In this document: piece after piece, positions 9,660 to 24,338 of the stretch
Position numbering within the stretch: the first letter of the stretch is position 1
How the letters are laid out: each line of letters begins with the position of its first letter
Position numbers and translations under genes: made by a program
The notes under the pieces: generated by a model
Database searches by the model: none
Told to the model about the DNA's origin: nothing
Seen by the model: only the letters and a program-made list of their open reading frames with translations
From: Pseudomonas fortuita
Lineage (GTDB): Bacteria; Pseudomonadota; Gammaproteobacteria; Pseudomonadales; Pseudomonadaceae
DNA length: 64,000 nt
Assembly: GCF_026898135.2 (NCBI RefSeq)
Contig: NZ_CP114035.2
Coordinates: forward strand, 537,501-601,500
Direction of reading: 5' to 3'

Positions 9660-12600
9660 ATGGCTTACTCATACACTGAGAAAAAACGTATCCGCAAGGA
9701 CTTTAGCAAGTTGCCGGACGTCATGGATGTGCCTTACCTCCTGGCCATCCAGCTGGATTCGTATCGCGAATTCCTGCAAGCGGGAGCATCCAAGGATCAG
9801 TTCCGCGACGTCGGCCTGCACGCGGCCTTCAAATCGGTATTCCCGATCATCAGCTACTCCGGCAATGCTGCCCTGGAGTATGTAGGCTATCGCCTGGGCG
9901 AGCCTGCCTTCGATGTGAAGGAATGTGTCCTGCGTGGCGTGACCTTCGCGGTCCCACTGCGGGTCAAGGTGCGCCTGATCATCTTCGACAAGGAATCGTC
10001 GAACAAAGCGATCAAGGACATCAAAGAGCAAGAAGTCTACATGGGTGAAATCCCCCTGATGACTGAGAACGGTACCTTCGTTATCAACGGTACCGAGCGT
10101 GTGATCGTTTCCCAGCTGCACCGTTCGCCTGGTGTGTTCTTCGACCACGACCGTGGCAAGACTCACAGCTCCGGCAAGCTGCTGTACTCCGCTCGCATCA
10201 TCCCTTACCGCGGTTCCTGGCTGGACTTCGAGTTCGACCCGAAAGACTGCGTGTTCGTACGTATCGACCGTCGCCGCAAACTGCCGGCGTCGGTGCTGTT
10301 GCGCGCCCTGGGTTACAGCACTGAAGAAGTGCTGAACACCTTCTACACCACCAACGTGTTCCACATTTCCGGCGAAAAACTCAGCCTGGAACTCGTGCCG
10401 CAGCGTCTGCGTGGTGAAGTTGCGGTCATGGACATCCATGACGAAACCGGCAAGGTCATTGTCGAGCAGGGCCGCCGTATTACTGCGCGCCACATCAACC
10501 AGCTCGAGAAGGCCGGCGTCAAGCAGCTGGACGTTCCAATGGAATACGTCCTGGGTCGCACCACTGCCAAGGCCATCGTGCACCCGGCTACTGGCGAGAT
10601 CCTGGCTGAGTGCAATACCGAGCTGACCACTGATCTGCTGATCAAAGTCGCCAAGGCACAGGTCGTCCGTATCGAGACCCTGTACACCAACGACATTGAT
10701 TGCGGTCCGTTCATCTCCGACACCCTGAAGATCGACACCACCAGCAACCAGCTGGAAGCCCTGGTCGAGATCTACCGCATGATGCGTCCAGGCGAGCCGC
10801 CGACCAAGGATGCCGCCGAGACCCTGTTCAACAACCTGTTCTTCAGCGCCGAGCGTTACGACCTGTCTGCTGTCGGCCGCATGAAGTTCAACCGTCGTAT
10901 CGGTCGTACCGAGATCGAAGGTTCAGGCGTGCTGAGCAAGGAAGACATCGTCGAGGTCCTCAAGACCCTGGTCGATATCCGTAACGGCAAAGGCATCGTC
11001 GACGACATCGACCACCTGGGTAACCGTCGCGTACGTTGCGTCGGCGAGATGGCCGAGAACCAGTTCCGCGTTGGCCTGGTGCGTGTAGAGCGCGCGGTCA
11101 AGGAACGTCTGTCGATGGCGGAAAGCGAAGGCTTGATGCCGCAGGACCTGATCAACGCCAAGCCGGTTGCGGCGGCGGTGAAAGAGTTCTTCGGTTCCAG
11201 CCAGCTGTCCCAGTTCATGGACCAGAACAACCCGCTCTCCGAGATCACCCACAAGCGCCGCGTCTCTGCGCTCGGCCCGGGCGGTCTGACCCGTGAGCGT
11301 GCTGGCTTCGAAGTCCGTGACGTACACCCGACTCACTACGGCCGTGTGTGCCCGATCGAGACCCCTGAAGGTCCGAACATCGGTCTGATCAACTCCCTGG
11401 CGGCCTATGCCCGCACCAACCAGTACGGCTTCCTGGAAAGCCCGTACCGTGTGGTGAAGGAAGGCGTTGTCAGCGACGACATCGTGTTCCTGTCGGCAAT
11501 CGAAGAAGCGGATCACGTCATCGCCCAGGCTTCGGCCGCGATGAACGACAAGAAGCAACTGATCGATGAGCTGGTAGCTGTTCGTCACCTGAACGAATTC
11601 ACCGTCAAGGCGCCGGAAGACGTCACCCTGATGGACGTTTCGCCGAAGCAGGTAGTTTCCGTTGCTGCGTCGCTGATTCCGTTCCTCGAGCACGACGACG
11701 CCAACCGTGCGTTGATGGGTTCGAACATGCAGCGTCAGGCTGTACCGACCCTGCGTGCTGACAAGCCGCTGGTAGGTACCGGCATGGAGCGCAACGTTGC
11801 CCGTGACTCCGGTGTCTGCGTGGTTGCTCGCCGTGGTGGCGTGATCGACTCGGTCGACGCCAGCCGTATCGTTGTTCGCGTCAACGACGACGAGGTGGAA
11901 ACCGGCGAAGCAGGTGTAGATATCTACAACCTGACCAAGTACACCCGCTCGAACCAGAACACCTGCATCAACCAGCGTCCGCTGGTCAGCAAGGGTGACA
12001 AGGTTCAGCGTAGCGACATCATGGCCGACGGCCCGTCCACCGACATGGGTGAGCTGGCACTGGGTCAGAACATGCGCATCGCGTTCATGGCGTGGAACGG
12101 CTTCAACTTCGAAGACTCCATCTGCCTGTCCGAGCGTGTGGTCCAGGAAGATCGCTTCACCACCATCCACATTCAGGAACTGACCTGTGTGGCGCGTGAC
12201 ACCAAGCTTGGCCCAGAGGAAATCACTGCGGACATCCCGAACGTGGGTGAAGCTGCACTGAACAAACTGGACGAAGCCGGTATTGTCTACGTGGGTGCTG
12301 AAGTCGGCGCTGGTGACATCCTGGTTGGCAAGGTCACGCCAAAAGGCGAAACCCAGCTGACTCCGGAAGAAAAACTGCTGCGCGCAATCTTCGGTGAGAA
12401 GGCGAGCGACGTTAAAGACACCTCCTTGCGCGTGCCAACTGGCACCAAGGGCACTGTCATTGACGTACAGGTCTTCACCCGTGATGGCGTCGAGCGCGAT
12501 AGCCGCGCTCTGGCCATCGAGAAGATGCAGCTGGACGAGATTCGCAAGGACCTCAACGAAGAGTTCCGCATCGTCGAAGGTGCAACCTTCGAGCGTCTGC

Positions 12601-13733
12601 GTTCTGCCCTGAACGGCCAGGTGGTCGACGGTGGCGCGGGCCTGAAGAAAGGCACCGTGGTCACCGACGAAGTGCTGGACGGTCTGGAGCACGGCCAGTG
12701 GTTCAAACTGCGCATGGCTGAAGATGCACTGAATGAGCAGCTGGAAAAGGCTCAACAGTACATCGTCGACCGTCGCCGTCTGCTGGACGACAAGTTCGAA
12801 GACAAGAAGCGCAAGCTGCAGCAGGGCGATGACCTGGCTCCGGGCGTACTTAAGATCGTCAAGGTCTACCTGGCAATTCGCCGTCGCATCCAGCCGGGTG
12901 ACAAGATGGCTGGTCGTCACGGTAACAAGGGTGTTGTCTCGGTCATCATGCCGGTTGAAGACATGCCGCACGATGCCAACGGTACTCCGGTCGACGTCGT
13001 ACTGAACCCGCTGGGTGTACCTTCGCGTATGAACGTTGGTCAGATCCTCGAAACCCACCTGGGCCTCGCGGCCAAGGGCCTGGGCGAAAAGATCGACCGC
13101 ATGATCGAAGAGCAACGCAAGGCTGCTGAGCTGCGCGTATTCCTGACCGAGGTCTACAACGAGATCGGCGGTCGTCAGGAAAACCTCGCCGAGTTCACCG
13201 ACGAAGAGATCCTGGCCCTGGCACACAACTTGAAGAAGGGCGTGCCGATGGCTACTCCGGTCTTCGATGGTGCCAAGGAAAGCGAGATCAAGGCCATGCT
13301 GAAGCTGGCCGATCTGCCAGAGAGCGGCCAGATGGTGCTGTTCGATGGCCGCACCGGCAACAAGTTCGAGCGTCCGGTGACCGTTGGTTACATGTACATG
13401 CTCAAGCTGAACCACTTGGTGGACGACAAGATGCACGCGCGTTCCACTGGTTCCTACAGCCTGGTTACCCAGCAGCCGCTGGGTGGTAAGGCGCAGTTCG
13501 GTGGTCAGCGTTTCGGGGAGATGGAAGTGTGGGCGCTGGAAGCATATGGCGCGGCATACACCCTGCAAGAAATGCTCACAGTGAAGTCGGACGACGTGAA
13601 CGGCCGTACCAAGATGTACAAGAACATCGTGGATGGCGATCACCGTATGGAGCCGGGCATGCCCGAGTCCTTCAACGTGTTGATCAAAGAGATCCGTTCG
13701 CTCGGTATCGATATCGATCTGGAAACCGAATAA
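9660..13733 (+). CDS. rpoB: RNA polymerase beta subunit
   Basis: This 1357-aa subunit forms one half of the RNA polymerase active-site cleft. Family hallmarks are intact: the rifampicin-binding cluster around residues 512-545 ([15 protein letters not shown] and [13 protein letters not shown], with no resistance substitution visible), [12 protein letters not shown] near the active centre, and the C-terminal clamp-interacting region. The ATG at 9660 is preceded by a purine-rich ggggaacg. rpoC follows 64 nt after the stop. Confidence 0.98.
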   Translation: MAYSYTEKKRIRKDFSKLPDVMDVPYLLAIQLDSYREFLQAGASKDQFRDVGLHAAFKSVFPIISYSGNAALEYVGYRLGEPAFDVKECVLRGVTFAVPLRVKVRLIIFDKESSNKAIKDIKEQEVYMGEIPLMTENGTFVINGTERVIVSQLHRSPGVFFDHDRGKTHSSGKLLYSARIIPYRGSWLDFEFDPKDCVFVRIDRRRKLPASVLLRALGYSTEEVLNTFYTTNVFHISGEKLSLELVPQRLRGEVAVMDIHDETGKVIVEQGRRITARHINQLEKAGVKQLDVPMEYVLGRTTAKAIVHPATGEILAECNTELTTDLLIKVAKAQVVRIETLYTNDIDCGPFISDTLKIDTTSNQLEALVEIYRMMRPGEPPTKDAAETLFNNLFFSAERYDLSAVGRMKFNRRIGRTEIEGSGVLSKEDIVEVLKTLVDIRNGKGIVDDIDHLGNRRVRCVGEMAENQFRVGLVRVERAVKERLSMAESEGLMPQDLINAKPVAAAVKEFFGSSQLSQFMDQNNPLSEITHKRRVSALGPGGLTRERAGFEVRDVHPTHYGRVCPIETPEGPNIGLINSLAAYARTNQYGFLESPYRVVKEGVVSDDIVFLSAIEEADHVIAQASAAMNDKKQLIDELVAVRHLNEFTVKAPEDVTLMDVSPKQVVSVAASLIPFLEHDDANRALMGSNMQRQAVPTLRADKPLVGTGMERNVARDSGVCVVARRGGVIDSVDASRIVVRVNDDEVETGEAGVDIYNLTKYTRSNQNTCINQRPLVSKGDKVQRSDIMADGPSTDMGELALGQNMRIAFMAWNGFNFEDSICLSERVVQEDRFTTIHIQELTCVARDTKLGPEEITADIPNVGEAALNKLDEAGIVYVGAEVGAGDILVGKVTPKGETQLTPEEKLLRAIFGEKASDVKDTSLRVPTGTKGTVIDVQVFTRDGVERDSRALAIEKMQLDEIRKDLNEEFRIVEGATFERLRSALNGQVVDGGAGLKKGTVVTDEVLDGLEHGQWFKLRMAEDALNEQLEKAQQYIVDRRRLLDDKFEDKKRKLQQGDDLAPGVLKIVKVYLAIRRRIQPGDKMAGRHGNKGVVSVIMPVEDMPHDANGTPVDVVLNPLGVPSRMNVGQILETHLGLAAKGLGEKIDRMIEEQRKAAELRVFLTEVYNEIGGRQENLAEFTDEEILALAHNLKKGVPMATPVFDGAKESEIKAMLKLADLPESGQMVLFDGRTGNKFERPVTVGYMYMLKLNHLVDDKMHARSTGSYSLVTQQPLGGKAQFGGQRFGEMEVWALEAYGAAYTLQEMLTVKSDDVNGRTKMYKNIVDGDHRMEPGMPESFNVLIKEIRSLGIDIDLETE

Positions 13734-13797
13734 CACGTGACGCGAAGGGGGGTGGGGCAGGTAATGCCCGCTCCCTGCTCCGCCAGGAGGAAAGGCC

Positions 13798-16700
13798 TTG
13801 AAAGACCTACTGAATTTGCTGAAAAACCAGGGTCAAGTCGAAGAGTTCGACGCCATCCGTATCGGTCTGGCGTCGCCTGAAATGATCCGTTCGTGGTCGT
13901 TCGGTGAAGTTAAGAAGCCGGAAACCATCAACTACCGTACGTTCAAACCTGAGCGTGACGGCCTGTTCTGCGCCAAGATCTTTGGCCCAGTCAAGGACTA
14001 CGAGTGCCTGTGCGGCAAGTACAAGCGCCTCAAGCACCGCGGCGTGATCTGCGAGAAGTGCGGCGTTGAAGTTGCCCTGGCCAAGGTTCGTCGTGAGCGC
14101 ATGGCGCACATCGAACTGGCCTCGCCGGTCGCCCACATCTGGTTCCTGAAGTCGCTGCCGTCCCGTATCGGCCTGCTGATGGACATGACCCTGCGTGATA
14201 TCGAACGCGTGCTCTACTTCGAGAGCTATGTCGTTATCGACCCAGGCATGACCACCCTGGAAAAGGGCCAGCTGCTGAACGACGAGCAGTACTTCGAAGC
14301 GCTGGAAGAGTTCGGTGACGATTTCGATGCCCGCATGGGTGCCGAAGCTGTCCGCGAACTGCTGCACGCTATCGACCTGGAGCACGAGATCGGTCGCCTG
14401 CGCGAAGAGATTCCGCAGACCAACTCGGAAACCAAGATCAAGAAGCTGTCCAAGCGCCTGAAGCTGATGGAAGCTTTCCAGGGCTCGGGCAACCTGCCTG
14501 AGTGGATGGTCCTGACCGTCCTGCCAGTACTGCCACCGGACCTGCGTCCGCTGGTCCCGCTGGATGGCGGCCGCTTCGCGACCTCCGACCTGAACGACCT
14601 GTATCGTCGGGTGATCAACCGTAACAACCGTCTGAAGCGCCTGCTGGATCTGTCGGCGCCAGACATCATCGTGCGCAACGAAAAGCGCATGCTGCAGGAG
14701 GCGGTCGACGCCCTGCTGGACAACGGCCGTCGCGGTCGCGCCATCACTGGCTCGAACAAGCGTCCGCTGAAGTCGCTGGCCGACATGATCAAAGGTAAGC
14801 AAGGTCGCTTCCGTCAGAACTTGCTCGGTAAGCGTGTGGACTACTCTGGCCGTTCGGTAATTACCGTAGGCCCGACCCTGCGTCTGCACCAGTGCGGTCT
14901 GCCGAAGAAGATGGCCCTCGAGCTGTTCAAACCGTTCATTTTCGGCAAGCTGGAAATGCGTGGTCTGGCGACCACCATCAAGGCTGCCAAGAAGATGGTC
15001 GAGCGCGAGCTGCCAGAGGTGTGGGACGTTCTCGCCGAAGTGATTCGCGAACACCCCGTACTGCTCAACCGTGCACCGACCCTGCACCGTCTGGGTATCC
15101 AGGCTTTTGAACCGGTTCTGATCGAAGGTAAGGCTATCCAGCTGCACCCGCTGGTCTGTGCCGCGTACAACGCCGACTTCGACGGTGACCAGATGGCCGT
15201 TCACGTGCCGCTGACGCTGGAAGCCCAGCTCGAAGCGCGCGCGCTGATGATGTCGACCAACAACATCCTGTCGCCAGCCAACGGTGAGCCAATCATCGTA
15301 CCGTCGCAGGACGTGGTACTGGGTCTGTATTACATGACCCGTGAAGCCATCAACGCCAAGGGCGAAGGTCGCGTATTTGCCGACCTGCAGGAAGTCGACC
15401 GCGTATTCCGCGCCGGCGAAGCTGCGCTGCACGCGAAAATCAAGGTTCGTATCAACGAAACCGTGAAAGATCGCGACGGCAGCGTTACCAAGAACACCCG
15501 TATTGTCGACACCACGGTCGGCCGCGCGCTGCTGTTCCAGGTTGTACCGGCAGGCCTGCCGTACGACGTGGTCAACCAGCCGATGAAGAAGAAGGCGATC
15601 TCCAAGCTGATCAACCAGTGCTACCGCGTGGTTGGTCTGAAAGAGACCGTTATCTTCGCTGACCAGCTGATGTACACCGGTTTCGCTTACTCCACCATCT
15701 CTGGCGTGTCCATTGGTGTGAACGACTTTGTCATCCCTGATGAGAAAGCGCGCATCATCAACAGCGCTACCGATGAAGTGAAGGAAATCGAGAGCCAGTA
15801 CGCCTCCGGCCTGGTAACCCAGGGCGAGAAGTACAACAAGGTCATCGACTTGTGGTCGAAGGCGAACGACGAAGTGTCCAAGGCGATGATGGCCAACCTC
15901 TCGAAAGAGAAGGTCATCGACCGCGAAGGCAAAGAAGTCGAGCAAGAGTCCTTCAACTCGATGTACATGATGGCTGACTCTGGTGCGCGGGGTTCCGCAG
16001 CCCAGATCCGTCAGCTGGCCGGTATGCGTGGCCTGATGGCCAAGCCGGACGGCTCGATCATCGAGACGCCGATCACTGCGAACTTCCGTGAAGGTCTGAG
16101 CGTACTCCAGTACTTCATCTCGACTCACGGTGCTCGTAAAGGTCTGGCGGATACCGCGTTGAAGACTGCGAACTCCGGTTACCTGACCCGTCGTCTGGTA
16201 GACGTTGCGCAAGACCTGGTTGTAACCGAGATCGATTGCGGTACCGACCATGGCTTGCTGATGACTCCGCACATTGAAGGCGGTGACGTTGTAGAGCCGC
16301 TGGGTGAGCGTGTACTGGGCCGTGTCATTGCCCGTGACGTGTTCAAGCCAGGCACCGAGGACGTCATCGTTCCGGCCGGTACGCTGGTAGACGAGCAGTG
16401 GGTCGAGTTCATCGAGCTGAACAGCATCGACGAAGTTATCGTGCGTTCGCCGATCAACTGCGAAACCCGCTACGGCATCTGCGCCAAGTGCTACGGTCGT
16501 GACCTGGCGCGTGGTCACCAGGTGAACATCGGTGAAGCTGTCGGCGTTATCGCTGCTCAGTCGATCGGTGAGCCGGGTACCCAGCTGACCATGCGTACGT
16601 TCCACATCGGTGGTGCTGCGAGCCGTACTTCGGCTGCCGACAGCGTCCAGGTGAAGAACGGCGGTATGGTACGTCTGCACAACCTGAAGCAGGTCGTGCG

Positions 16701-17997
16701 TGCCGATGGCAACCTGGTTGCTGTGTCGCGTTCTGGCGAGCTGGCCATTGCTGACGAATTCGGTCGTGAGCGTGAGCGTTACAAGCTGCCTTACGGTGCG
16801 GTAATTTCGGTCAAGGAAGGTGAGAAGGTCGAAGCTGGCGCCATCGTCGCCAAGTGGGACCCGCACACCCACCCGATCGTTACCGAGCTGAAAGGTACCG
16901 TGACCTTCGTGGGCATGGAAGAAAACATCACCATCAAGCGCCAGACCGACGAACTGACCGGCCTGACCAACATTGAAGTACTGGACGTCAAGGATCGCCC
17001 TGCCGCAGGCAAGGAAATCCGTCCGGCAATCAAGATGGTCGACGCCAATGGCAAGGACCTGTACCTGCCAGGTACCGATGTACCGGCGCAGTACTTCCTG
17101 CCAGCCAACGCCTTGGTTGGTGTTGCTGACGGTGCCCAGATCGGTGTTGGTGACGTTATCGCGCGTATCCCGCAAGAAACGTCGAAGACCCGTGACATCA
17201 CCGGTGGTCTGCCACGCGTAGCTGACTTGTTCGAAGCGCGTCGTCCGAAAGAAGCCTCGATTCTGGCTGAAGTCAGCGGCACCATCGCGTTCGGTAAAGA
17301 GACCAAGGGCAAGCGTCGCCTGGTCATCACGCCGACCGACGGCAGCGATCCGTACGAAGAGCTGATTCCGAAGTGGCGCCACCTGAACGTCTTCGAAGGT
17401 GAACAGGTAAACCGCGGCGAAGTTATCTCCGACGGCCCGAGCGATCCGCACGACATCCTGCGTCTGCTGGGTGTGAGCGCCCTGGCGAAGTACATCGTCA
17501 ACGAGATCCAGGACGTTTACCGTCTGCAAGGCGTGAAGATCAACGACAAGCACATCGAGACCATCCTGCGTCAGATGCTGCGCAAGGTCGAGATCTCCGA
17601 GTCGGGCGATTCCAGCTTCATCAAGGGCGACCAGATGGAACTGACTCACGTACTGGTCGAGAACGAGCGTCTCGCCAGCGAAGACAAGTTCATCTCGAAG
17701 TTCACTCGCGTGTTGTTGGGTATCACCAAGGCGTCGCTGTCGACCGAATCGTTCATCTCCGCGGCTTCCTTCCAGGAAACCACCCGCGTACTGACCGAAG
17801 CGGCGGTAACCGGCAAGCGCGATTACCTGCGCGGCCTGAAAGAGAACGTGGTCGTGGGTCGTCTGATCCCGGCCGGTACCGGTCTGGCCTACCACAGCGA
17901 GCGCAAGCGTCGCCGTGAAGCCGACAAACCGCTGCGTGTAAGCGCCAGTGAGGTGGAAGCCGCACTGACCGAAGCGCTGAATTCCAGCGGTAACTAA
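13798..17997 (+). CDS. rpoC: RNA polymerase beta' subunit
   Basis: This 1399-aa subunit carries the catalytic Mg-binding motif NADFDGDQM at about residues 458-466. The N-terminal zinc-binding domain ([19 protein letters not shown]), bridge-helix and trigger-loop regions ([25 protein letters not shown]) and the second zinc site ([13 protein letters not shown]) are also present. It starts with TTG at 13798 directly after a strong ribosome-binding site (aggagg at 13785-13790). The G+C-rich coding strand creates a 1362-codon antisense open frame that is not a gene. Confidence 0.98.
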   Translation: MKDLLNLLKNQGQVEEFDAIRIGLASPEMIRSWSFGEVKKPETINYRTFKPERDGLFCAKIFGPVKDYECLCGKYKRLKHRGVICEKCGVEVALAKVRRERMAHIELASPVAHIWFLKSLPSRIGLLMDMTLRDIERVLYFESYVVIDPGMTTLEKGQLLNDEQYFEALEEFGDDFDARMGAEAVRELLHAIDLEHEIGRLREEIPQTNSETKIKKLSKRLKLMEAFQGSGNLPEWMVLTVLPVLPPDLRPLVPLDGGRFATSDLNDLYRRVINRNNRLKRLLDLSAPDIIVRNEKRMLQEAVDALLDNGRRGRAITGSNKRPLKSLADMIKGKQGRFRQNLLGKRVDYSGRSVITVGPTLRLHQCGLPKKMALELFKPFIFGKLEMRGLATTIKAAKKMVERELPEVWDVLAEVIREHPVLLNRAPTLHRLGIQAFEPVLIEGKAIQLHPLVCAAYNADFDGDQMAVHVPLTLEAQLEARALMMSTNNILSPANGEPIIVPSQDVVLGLYYMTREAINAKGEGRVFADLQEVDRVFRAGEAALHAKIKVRINETVKDRDGSVTKNTRIVDTTVGRALLFQVVPAGLPYDVVNQPMKKKAISKLINQCYRVVGLKETVIFADQLMYTGFAYSTISGVSIGVNDFVIPDEKARIINSATDEVKEIESQYASGLVTQGEKYNKVIDLWSKANDEVSKAMMANLSKEKVIDREGKEVEQESFNSMYMMADSGARGSAAQIRQLAGMRGLMAKPDGSIIETPITANFREGLSVLQYFISTHGARKGLADTALKTANSGYLTRRLVDVAQDLVVTEIDCGTDHGLLMTPHIEGGDVVEPLGERVLGRVIARDVFKPGTEDVIVPAGTLVDEQWVEFIELNSIDEVIVRSPINCETRYGICAKCYGRDLARGHQVNIGEAVGVIAAQSIGEPGTQLTMRTFHIGGAASRTSAADSVQVKNGGMVRLHNLKQVVRADGNLVAVSRSGELAIADEFGRERERYKLPYGAVISVKEGEKVEAGAIVAKWDPHTHPIVTELKGTVTFVGMEENITIKRQTDELTGLTNIEVLDVKDRPAAGKEIRPAIKMVDANGKDLYLPGTDVPAQYFLPANALVGVADGAQIGVGDVIARIPQETSKTRDITGGLPRVADLFEARRPKEASILAEVSGTIAFGKETKGKRRLVITPTDGSDPYEELIPKWRHLNVFEGEQVNRGEVISDGPSDPHDILRLLGVSALAKYIVNEIQDVYRLQGVKINDKHIETILRQMLRKVEISESGDSSFIKGDQMELTHVLVENERLASEDKFISKFTRVLLGITKASLSTESFISAASFQETTRVLTEAAVTGKRDYLRGLKENVVVGRLIPAGTGLAYHSERKRRREADKPLRVSASEVEAALTEALNSSGN

Positions 17998-18008
17998 GTA
18001 CAGGGCAG

Positions 18009-18086
18009 GGCCCCGGCAAGCTTCGATCGATCATCGGCGACATGAAATGTTGCCGATGATCGGGCGAGGAGGGCCGGGGCCTTGTC
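18009..18086 (+). terminator. Terminator after rpoC, nested double hairpin
   Basis: An outer 9-bp stem (GGCCCCGGC 18009-18017 with GCCGGGGCC 18073-18081) encloses a long inner hairpin (CGATCATCGGC 18028-18038 with GCCGATGATCG 18052-18062, extended by aca/tgt near the loop). It is followed by ttgtctt. It separates rpoBC from the str operon; the enclosed second stem is unusual for a simple terminator. Confidence 0.75.
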
Positions 18087-18115
18087 TTGACTGGGTGCAA
18101 GATCCTCCGTAGACT
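18087..18115 (+). promoter_or_regulatory. str operon promoter
   Basis: TTGACT (18087-18092), a 17-nt spacer and TAGACT (18110-18115) form a good sigma-70 promoter immediately after the rpoC terminator and 94 nt before rpsL. Confidence 0.75.
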
Positions 18116-18130
18116 TTTGTACCCTTAAAT

Positions 18131-18157
18131 TTGGTGAGGCTCCGTCTCGCCAATTTT
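18131..18157 (+). promoter_or_regulatory. Candidate attenuator in the rpsL leader
   Basis: TTGGTGAG (18131-18138) pairs with CTCGCCAA (18146-18153; one G-T pair) around a 7-nt loop and is followed by TTTT. It lies downstream of the str promoter and upstream of rpsL, so it could terminate a fraction of transcripts. A 10-nt direct repeat, gcaagacaat, lies just downstream. Confidence 0.5.
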
Positions 18158-18208
18158 TGGCTTTCTTGCAAGACAATAGAGTCGCAAGACAATCAGTGGA
18201 GCTAGTAG

Positions 18209-18580
18209 ATGGCAACTATCAACCAGCTGGTACGTCAGCCGCGTAAGCGTTCGGTCGAGAAGTCCGACGTTCCTGCGCTGCAGAACTGCCCGCAACGTCG
18301 TGGCGTGTGCACCCGTGTGTACACCACCACGCCGAAAAAACCTAACTCGGCACTGCGTAAAGTATGCCGTGTGCGTCTGACCAACGGTTTCGAGGTTTCC
18401 TCGTACATCGGCGGTGAAGGCCACAACCTGCAAGAGCACAGCGTCGTTCTGATCCGTGGCGGCCGTGTAAAAGACTTGCCAGGTGTTCGTTACCACACCG
18501 TTCGCGGCTCTCTGGATACTTCGGGCGTCAAAGGCCGTAACCAGGGTCGTTCGAAGTACGGTACCAAGCGTCCGAAGTAA
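18209..18580 (+). CDS. rpsL: Ribosomal protein S12
   Basis: This 123-aa decoding-centre protein of the small subunit includes [13 protein letters not shown] and [13 protein letters not shown], the two loops in which streptomycin-resistance mutations occur; both Lys positions are unmutated. It is the first gene of the str operon (rpsL-rpsG-fusA-tuf). Confidence 0.98.
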   Translation: MATINQLVRQPRKRSVEKSDVPALQNCPQRRGVCTRVYTTTPKKPNSALRKVCRVRLTNGFEVSSYIGGEGHNLQEHSVVLIRGGRVKDLPGVRYHTVRGSLDTSGVKGRNQGRSKYGTKRPK

Positions 18581-18686
18581 TCGGCCGTTTGCACATATCC
18601 AATTTTTTGAGTCGATAAGAGTAAGGTCGGGCAGGGGTCGAAGACCCACGTCCCGGGCTAACCTGAAGACCGTTTGAGGGCTTATC

Positions 18687-19157
18687 ATGCCAAGACGTCG
18701 TGTAGCAGCAAAACGTGAGATTCTGGACGATCCTAAATACGGATCCCAAATCCTCGCCAAGTTCATGAACCACGTGATGGAAAGCGGCAAGAAGGCTGTA
18801 GCCGAGCGCATCGTTTACGGTGCCCTGGATACCGTCAAAGCACGCAAGAACAGCGACCCCCTGGAAATCTTCGAGAAAGCTCTCGACGCCATCGCTCCGC
18901 TGGTCGAAGTAAAGTCCCGCCGTGTCGGCGGTGCCACTTACCAGGTCCCGGTTGAAGTTCGTCCATCCCGTCGTAATGCTCTGGCAATGCGCTGGCTCGT
19001 AGACTACGCCCGCAAGCGTGGCGAGAAGTCGATGGCTCTGCGCCTGGCTGGCGAGCTGCTGGATGCTGCTGAAGGCAAAGGTGCTGCAGTCAAGAAGCGT
19101 GAAGACGTTCACCGTATGGCTGAAGCCAACAAAGCGTTCTCGCACTACCGCTTCTAA
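18687..19157 (+). CDS. rpsG: Ribosomal protein S7
   Basis: This 156-aa primary 16S rRNA-binding protein nucleates assembly of the 30S head. In E. coli it represses str operon translation. The N-terminal [15 protein letters not shown] and the conserved [12 protein letters not shown] segment are present. The 106-nt gap after rpsL could carry the S7 regulatory structure. Confidence 0.98.
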   Translation: MPRRRVAAKREILDDPKYGSQILAKFMNHVMESGKKAVAERIVYGALDTVKARKNSDPLEIFEKALDAIAPLVEVKSRRVGGATYQVPVEVRPSRRNALAMRWLVDYARKRGEKSMALRLAGELLDAAEGKGAAVKKREDVHRMAEANKAFSHYRF

Positions 19158-19187
19158 TTCAAGCATCAATCATTTTGCGAGGGCTTT

Positions 19188-21332
<2,145 letters not shown>

Positions 21333-21359
21333 TCCCCTTTAGGCAAGAGGTTCACTGTC

Positions 21360-22553
21360 GTGGCTAAAGAAAAATTTGATCGTTCCCTTCCCCACGTTAA
21401 CGTCGGCACTATCGGCCACGTTGACCACGGTAAGACCACTCTGACCGCAGCTCTGACTCGCGTCTGCTCCGAAGTTTTCGGTTCGGCAGTCGTTGAGTTC
21501 GACAAGATCGACTCGGCTCCGGAAGAAAAAGCGCGCGGTATCACCATCAACACCGCTCACGTCGAGTACAACTCGAACATTCGTCACTACGCTCACGTTG
21601 ACTGCCCAGGTCACGCTGACTACGTGAAGAACATGATCACCGGTGCTGCCCAGATGGACGGCGCGATCCTGGTTTGCTCGGCCGCCGATGGTCCGATGCC
21701 ACAAACCCGTGAGCACATCCTGCTGTCCCGTCAGGTTGGCGTTCCGTACATCGTGGTCTTCCTGAACAAGGCTGACCTGGTAGACGACGCTGAGCTGCTG
21801 GAACTGGTCGAGATGGAAGTTCGCGACCTGCTGTCCACCTATGACTTCCCAGGCGACGACACCCCGATCATCATCGGTTCGGCTCGTATGGCGCTGGAAG
21901 GCAAAGACGACAACGAGATGGGCACCTCCGCCGTCAAGAAGCTGGTTGAAACTCTGGACAGCTACATCCCAGAGCCAGAGCGTGCTATCGACAAGCCGTT
22001 CCTGATGCCAATCGAAGACGTATTCTCGATCTCGGGTCGTGGTACCGTTGTTACCGGTCGTATCGAGCGTGGTATCGTCCGCGTTCAGGATCCGCTGGAA
22101 ATCGTTGGTCTGCGTGACACCACCACCACCACCTGCACCGGTGTTGAGATGTTCCGCAAGCTGCTGGACGAAGGTCGTGCTGGCGAGAACTGCGGCGTTC
22201 TGCTGCGTGGTACCAAGCGTGACGACGTTGAGCGTGGCCAGGTTCTGGTCAAGCCAGGTTCGGTCAAGCCGCACACCAAGTTCACCGCAGAAGTCTACGT
22301 CCTGTCGAAGGAAGAAGGCGGTCGTCACACTCCGTTCTTCAAAGGCTACCGTCCTCAGTTCTACTTCCGTACCACTGACGTGACCGGTAACTGCGAACTG
22401 CCGGAAGGCGTTGAAATGGTAATGCCAGGTGACAACATTCAGATGACTGTTACCCTGATCAAGACCATCGCAATGGAAGACGGTCTGCGCTTCGCTATCC
22501 GTGAAGGCGGTCGTACCGTCGGCGCCGGCGTCGTGGCCAAAATCATCGAGTAA
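21360..22553 (+). CDS. tufB: Elongation factor Tu (second copy)
   Basis: This 397-aa EF-Tu is identical in protein sequence to the copy at 4773. It starts with GTG where the other copy has ATG. Third-base differences are confined to codons 3 and 5 and to the last few codons; wherever I compared the central roughly 1.15 kb it is the same. It ends the str operon and is followed by a strong terminator. The letter suffixes A and B are arbitrary here. Confidence 0.98.
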   Translation: MAKEKFDRSLPHVNVGTIGHVDHGKTTLTAALTRVCSEVFGSAVVEFDKIDSAPEEKARGITINTAHVEYNSNIRHYAHVDCPGHADYVKNMITGAAQMDGAILVCSAADGPMPQTREHILLSRQVGVPYIVVFLNKADLVDDAELLELVEMEVRDLLSTYDFPGDDTPIIIGSARMALEGKDDNEMGTSAVKKLVETLDSYIPEPERAIDKPFLMPIEDVFSISGRGTVVTGRIERGIVRVQDPLEIVGLRDTTTTTCTGVEMFRKLLDEGRAGENCGVLLRGTKRDDVERGQVLVKPGSVKPHTKFTAEVYVLSKEEGGRHTPFFKGYRPQFYFRTTDVTGNCELPEGVEMVMPGDNIQMTVTLIKTIAMEDGLRFAIREGGRTVGAGVVAKIIE

Positions 22554-22570
22554 TCACTCGACCGATTGAA

Positions 22571-22600
22571 AAAGGCCTCCGCTCAGCGGGGGCTTTTTTT
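22571..22600 (+). terminator. str operon terminator
   Basis: GCCTCCGC (22575-22582) pairs with GCGGGGGC (22586-22593; one T-G pair) around a TCA loop, with A's upstream and seven T's downstream. This is a classical strong intrinsic terminator. Confidence 0.93.
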
Positions 22601-22606
22601 ATTGGG

Positions 22607-22635
22607 TTGACACTAAATTGGGGCGTCTATAGAAT
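22607..22635 (+). promoter_or_regulatory. S10 operon promoter
   Basis: A consensus TTGACA (22607-22612), a 17-nt spacer and TAGAAT (22630-22635) lie 60 nt before rpsJ and right after the str terminator. Confidence 0.88.
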
Positions 22636-22695
22636 CACGCCTCCTTTTAGCGGGCGTAGTGCGTCCGTTGGGAACAGCCTGGAGTCTGAAATCCA

Positions 22696-23007
22696 ATGCA
22701 AAATCAGCAAATCCGTATCAGGTTGAAGGCTTTCGACCATCGCCTGATCGACCAATCCACCCAGGAAATCGTGGAAACCGCGAAACGTACTGGTGCACAA
22801 GTGCGTGGTCCGATTCCACTGCCTACCCGCAAAGAGCGTTTCACCGTTCTGGTCTCCCCGCACGTCAACAAAGACGCGCGTGACCAGTACGAGATTCGCA
22901 CTCATAAGCGTGTTCTGGACATCGTCCAGCCAACGGATAAAACCGTTGACGCGCTGATGAAGCTTGATCTGGCGGCAGGTGTGGAAGTTCAGATCAGCCT
23001 CGGCTAA
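22696..23007 (+). CDS. rpsJ: Ribosomal protein S10 (NusE)
   Basis: This 103-aa 30S head protein doubles as the antitermination factor NusE. The conserved [12 protein letters not shown] and [15 protein letters not shown] segments are present. It is the first gene of the S10 operon, which runs to rpsQ and continues without a terminator into the spc operon. Confidence 0.98.
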
Positions 23008-23087
23008 GACTTCGGTCTAGTCGTGTAACGCTCTGAAATGGGCGGCCATAGCGGGTGAAAGCCCCGTACACTCATGAGGTTTACAAC

Positions 23088-23723
23088 ATGACTATTGGTG
23101 TAATCGGTCGCAAATGCGGTATGACCCGCATTTTCACCGAAGAAGGTGTCTCCATTCCGGTCACGGTCATTGAGATCGAGCCGAATCGCGTCACCCAGTT
23201 CAAAACTGAGGAAACCGATGGCTACCGTGCAGTGCAAGTCACTGTCGGCGAGCGTCGTGCTTCGCGTGTGACTGCCGCTCAGGCAGGCCACTTCGCCAAA
23301 GCTAACGTTGCCGCTGGTCGCGGTGTTTGGGAGTTCCGTCTTGAAGAAGGCGATTTCCAGGCTGGCGATCTGATCAAAGCTGAACTCTTCACTGCAGGCC
23401 AGCTGGTAGACGTTACTGGTCAGTCCAAAGGTAAAGGCTTCGCCGGTACCATCAAGCGCTGGAACTTCCGTGGTCAGGACAACACCCACGGTAACTCCGT
23501 GTCGCACCGTGTGCCTGGTTCCATCGGCCAGTGCCAGACTCCTGGTCGTGTGTTCAAGGGCAAGAAAATGTCCGGTCACATGGGCGCCGAGCGCGTGACT
23601 GTTCAGTCCCTGGAAGTAGTTCGCGTAGACGCTGAACGCAACCTGCTGCTCGTCAAGGGTGCCGTTCCTGGCGCTACTGGCGGCGACGTGGTTGTACGTC
23701 CAGCTGTCAAGGCTCGCGGTTAA
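23088..23723 (+). CDS. rplC: Ribosomal protein L3
   Basis: This 211-aa early-assembly 50S protein sends a long loop towards the peptidyl transferase centre ([17 protein letters not shown]). The ATG at 23088 ([16 protein letters not shown]) is chosen because the family starts there; an in-frame ATG at 23055 would add eleven residues with no family support. Confidence 0.97.
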   Translation: MTIGVIGRKCGMTRIFTEEGVSIPVTVIEIEPNRVTQFKTEETDGYRAVQVTVGERRASRVTAAQAGHFAKANVAAGRGVWEFRLEEGDFQAGDLIKAELFTAGQLVDVTGQSKGKGFAGTIKRWNFRGQDNTHGNSVSHRVPGSIGQCQTPGRVFKGKKMSGHMGAERVTVQSLEVVRVDAERNLLLVKGAVPGATGGDVVVRPAVKARG

Positions 23724-23735
23724 GGGGAAACTGAC

Positions 23736-24338
23736 ATGCAACTCAATGTAAATGACGCTCAGGCGATCGAAGTTTCCGAACTGACTTTCGGTGGCGAATT
23801 CAACGAGACGCTGGTACACCAAGCAGTCGTGGCCTACATGGCCGGCGGCCGTCAGGGCACCAAGCAGCAAAAGACCCGTTCCGACGTGGCTGGTGGCGGT
23901 AAGCGCCCATGGCGTCAGAAGGGTACTGGCCGTGCTCGTGCTGGTACCACTCGTGGTCCGATCTGGCGTGGCGGTGGTGTAACCTTCGCAGCTCGCCCTC
24001 AAGATCACTCGCAAAAGCTCAACAAGAAGATGTATCGCGCAGCTCTGCGCTCCATCCTCGCTGAGTTGGTGCGTAGCGACCGTCTGGTCGTGGTTCAGGA
24101 CTTCGCTGTTGAAGCACCGAAAACCAAAGATCTGCTGAACAAGCTGAACGGCATGGGTCTGAGCGACGTACTGATCGTTTCCGACGCTGTTGATCAGAAC
24201 CTGTACCTGGCTGCTCGCAACCTGCCGCACGTCGACGTACGTGACGTACAAGGTTCCGACCCGGTCAGTCTGATCGCATACGAGAAAGTGTTGATCACTG
24301 TCTCGGCCGTGAAGAAATTCGAGGAGCTGCTGGGATGA
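23736..24338 (+). CDS. rplD: Ribosomal protein L4
   Basis: This 200-aa protein has a loop ([20 protein letters not shown] region) that lines the peptide exit tunnel, where macrolide-resistance changes occur. In E. coli, L4 represses its own S10 operon by both transcription and translation control. It overlaps rplW by 4 nt (ATGA). Confidence 0.97.

Noticed and set aside
10923..13736. 937-codon minus-strand frame over rpoB
   Set aside because: It is antisense to a definite rpoB with no start signals and no family similarity; similar shadows lie over fusA, secY and both tuf genes.
13807..17895. 1362-codon open frame antisense to rpoC
   Set aside because: It mirrors rpoC over nearly its whole length, has no ribosome-binding site and arises from strong codon bias in a highly expressed gene. 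The translation resembles no protein that I recognise.
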